From the NCBI GenBank assembly GCA_910586405.1, contig CAJUII010000029.1:1-33004 (forward strand): a stretch of DNA of 33,004 nt, written 5' to 3'. Below the pieces are notes generated by a model. That model was given only the letters and a program-made list of their open reading frames with translations, was not told the DNA's origin and did no database searches. The translations under genes were made by a program, and so were the position numbers. This document shows positions 32,229-33,004 of this stretch, piece by piece. Position 1 is the first letter of the stretch, and each line of letters starts with the position of its first letter. Source of the stretch: an uncultured Lachnospiraceae bacterium (GTDB taxonomy: Bacteria > Bacillota > Clostridia > Lachnospirales > Lachnospiraceae).

Positions 32229-32781
32229 AAATATCACCGCTCTTTACCAAATATGCAAGATAATCATTTATAGTTGATTGAAAATCATCCTGTGTTAATT
32301 GTGTATAATCTGTTTGCATATATGCTTCACATAACCATTCATCCTCATACTTAACACAATGTCTTGCTGATAATCCATCTACTACATCCCTATTTCTATA
32401 TAGCTTCAACCATTCTTTTTCAATTTTTTCCCACTTCCCCAAAGCATCAATTCTTCCCAACTTTTTACGTTTTACAAATCCATCATCTTTACAATACCCA
32501 AAAAAAGTTTCCAGCTGTGAGTCATGCGGAGTATGTGCTTCCCATACCATAACACATACATTCGTACCTGTTGGGTAAAAAATATCATCCGGCATAGAAA
32601 ATACAGCTTTCAGTGTGTTTTTTTTCATCAAACGTTCTCTAACATCTTTAAATTTCGTACCAATTGCACAGCTCATAGGAACTACAACCACACCTATTCC
32701 GCCGACAGTAAGCACCTCCAATAAATGTTCCACAAATTCTAATTCAGTTACATCCTTTTGAGACTTGAAATTTTTTAACAA
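32218..32781 (-). pseudogene. 5'-truncated N6-adenine DNA methylase (HsdM/BcgI-like) fragment
   Basis: 187 residues of the C-terminal half of a type I-like modification subunit: LEFVEHLLEVLTVGGIGVVVV, LKAVFSMPDDIFYPTGTNVCVMVWE, FFGYCKDDGFVKRKKLGRID, RDVVDGLSARHCVKYEDEWLCEAYM, ending NDYLAYLVKSGDI. The S-adenosylmethionine and NPPY motifs that belong before it are missing: the open frame reaches only ~32820 before a stop, right at a 14-bp inverted repeat. The annotated start is a TTG and has no meaning for function. Not active as a methylase. Confidence 0.8.
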
Positions 32782-32792
32782 TCTTCTTCCCT

Positions 32793-32840
32793 GATATTTA
32801 TTCTCTATAGGATGCCAGCACTATGCAGAGAATAAATATC
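32793..32840. repeat. Perfect 14-bp inverted repeat at the truncated methylase end
   Basis: GATATTTATTCTCT (32793-32806) and AGAGAATAAATATC (32827-32840) with a 20-base spacer. The methylase frame is lost exactly here. No T run flanks it. Could be a recombination scar, the ends of a tiny element, or a structured site. Confidence 0.65.
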
Positions 32841-32904
32841 GTTAAAAAGGGCACTTCATAAGCTTTATTTGTATTCACATAATAGAACTCGGACATATCG
32901 CTCA

Positions 32905-32948
32905 AAAACAAAAACTTGCAAACAAATTTGTTTGCAAGTTTTTGTTTT
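32905..32948. terminator. 44-bp perfect palindrome after tRNA-Gly, likely terminator
   Basis: 22-base arms meet at 32926/32927 with no spacer. On the minus strand it begins three bases past the tRNA 3' end and its distal arm ends in a T-rich stretch (GTTTTTGTTTTTG). It is a likely transcript end for the tRNA; being AT-rich and fully symmetric it may also be a recombination target. Confidence 0.6.
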
Positions 32949-32950
32949 GA

Positions 32951-33004
32951 AGCGATAGACGGGGCTCGAACCCGCGGTCTCGACCTTGGCAAGGTCGCGC
33001 GTTA
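32951..33004 (-). tRNA. tRNA-Gly (GCC), 5' part cut by the window edge
   Basis: Minus strand: anticodon stem CGACC/GGTCG (32997-32993 with 32985-32981), loop TTGCCAA with anticodon GCC (32990 to 32988), T arm GCGGG-TTCGAGC-CCCGT, 3' acceptor strand CTATCGC and discriminator T (32951). CCA is not encoded. The D arm and 5' acceptor lie outside the window. Confidence 0.9.

Noticed and set aside
32798..32992. A 64-residue minus-strand frame starting MPRSRPRVRAPSIAS
   Set aside because: Its start lies inside tRNA-Gly; this is a well-known type of false gene over a tRNA 3' end.

Overview
The window looks like a chromosome segment of a spore-forming, anaerobic Firmicute, most likely a Lachnospiraceae-type Clostridium relative. 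The pointers are the hprK-glucokinase-murB-rapZ-whiA cluster, SpoIID/SpoIIQ-like and SipL-like sporulation genes, the PyrK/PyrD (class 1B) pair, split-subunit transketolase, and a VanR/VanS-style two-component pair. No genus is claimed. Nearly every gene is on the minus strand; only the genes at 19258 and 24304 and one small RNA run on the plus strand.

Left edge (1-2260): an AT-rich accessory module. A ribbon-helix-helix protein is translationally coupled to an M.HaeIII-like cytosine-5 methyltransferase. The methyltransferase frame continues, without a stop, into a HaeIII-family endonuclease domain, but is broken by a frameshift in a purine tract near 1205. A tiny leader-like peptide gene and repeats of CTTAGTAGTC follow.

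Core (2351-18860): an OPT-family transporter, a sensor kinase/response regulator pair downstream of a DedA protein, an amidohydrolase, a SpoIIQ-like and a SpoIID-like protein that both appear to have lost catalytic residues, a membrane acyltransferase, a lipid kinase, then whiA, rapZ, murB, a ROK glucokinase, HPr kinase and a small orphan protein. This block is GC-richer than the two ends.

Middle (19100-26440): an orphan soluble protein with a structured leader, a SipL-like spore-coat morphogenesis protein behind a good sigma-E-type promoter, and, in the sipL-pyrD gap, an undescribed-looking type I toxin-antitoxin locus. That locus has a 26-residue hydrophobic peptide and an opposed small RNA sharing one terminator and direct repeats, the architecture of Fst/par. 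pyrK-pyrD, an AAA-ATPase-like/PD-(D/E)XK protein and a repeat-built coiled-coil protein follow.

Right (26454-31253): a pentose-utilisation block: an FGGY kinase and AraD-type epimerase behind one promoter, then an acidic orphan protein and the two transketolase subunits behind a second promoter overlapped by an AraR-like palindrome.

Right edge (31453-33004): an AT-rich relic of a restriction-modification system (5'-truncated methylase, specificity gene frameshifted in a G tract), a 14-bp inverted repeat at the truncation point, a 44-bp perfect palindrome and the 3' part of a tRNA-Gly(GCC). The small RNA locus and the fused HaeIII-type gene are the observations most worth following up.
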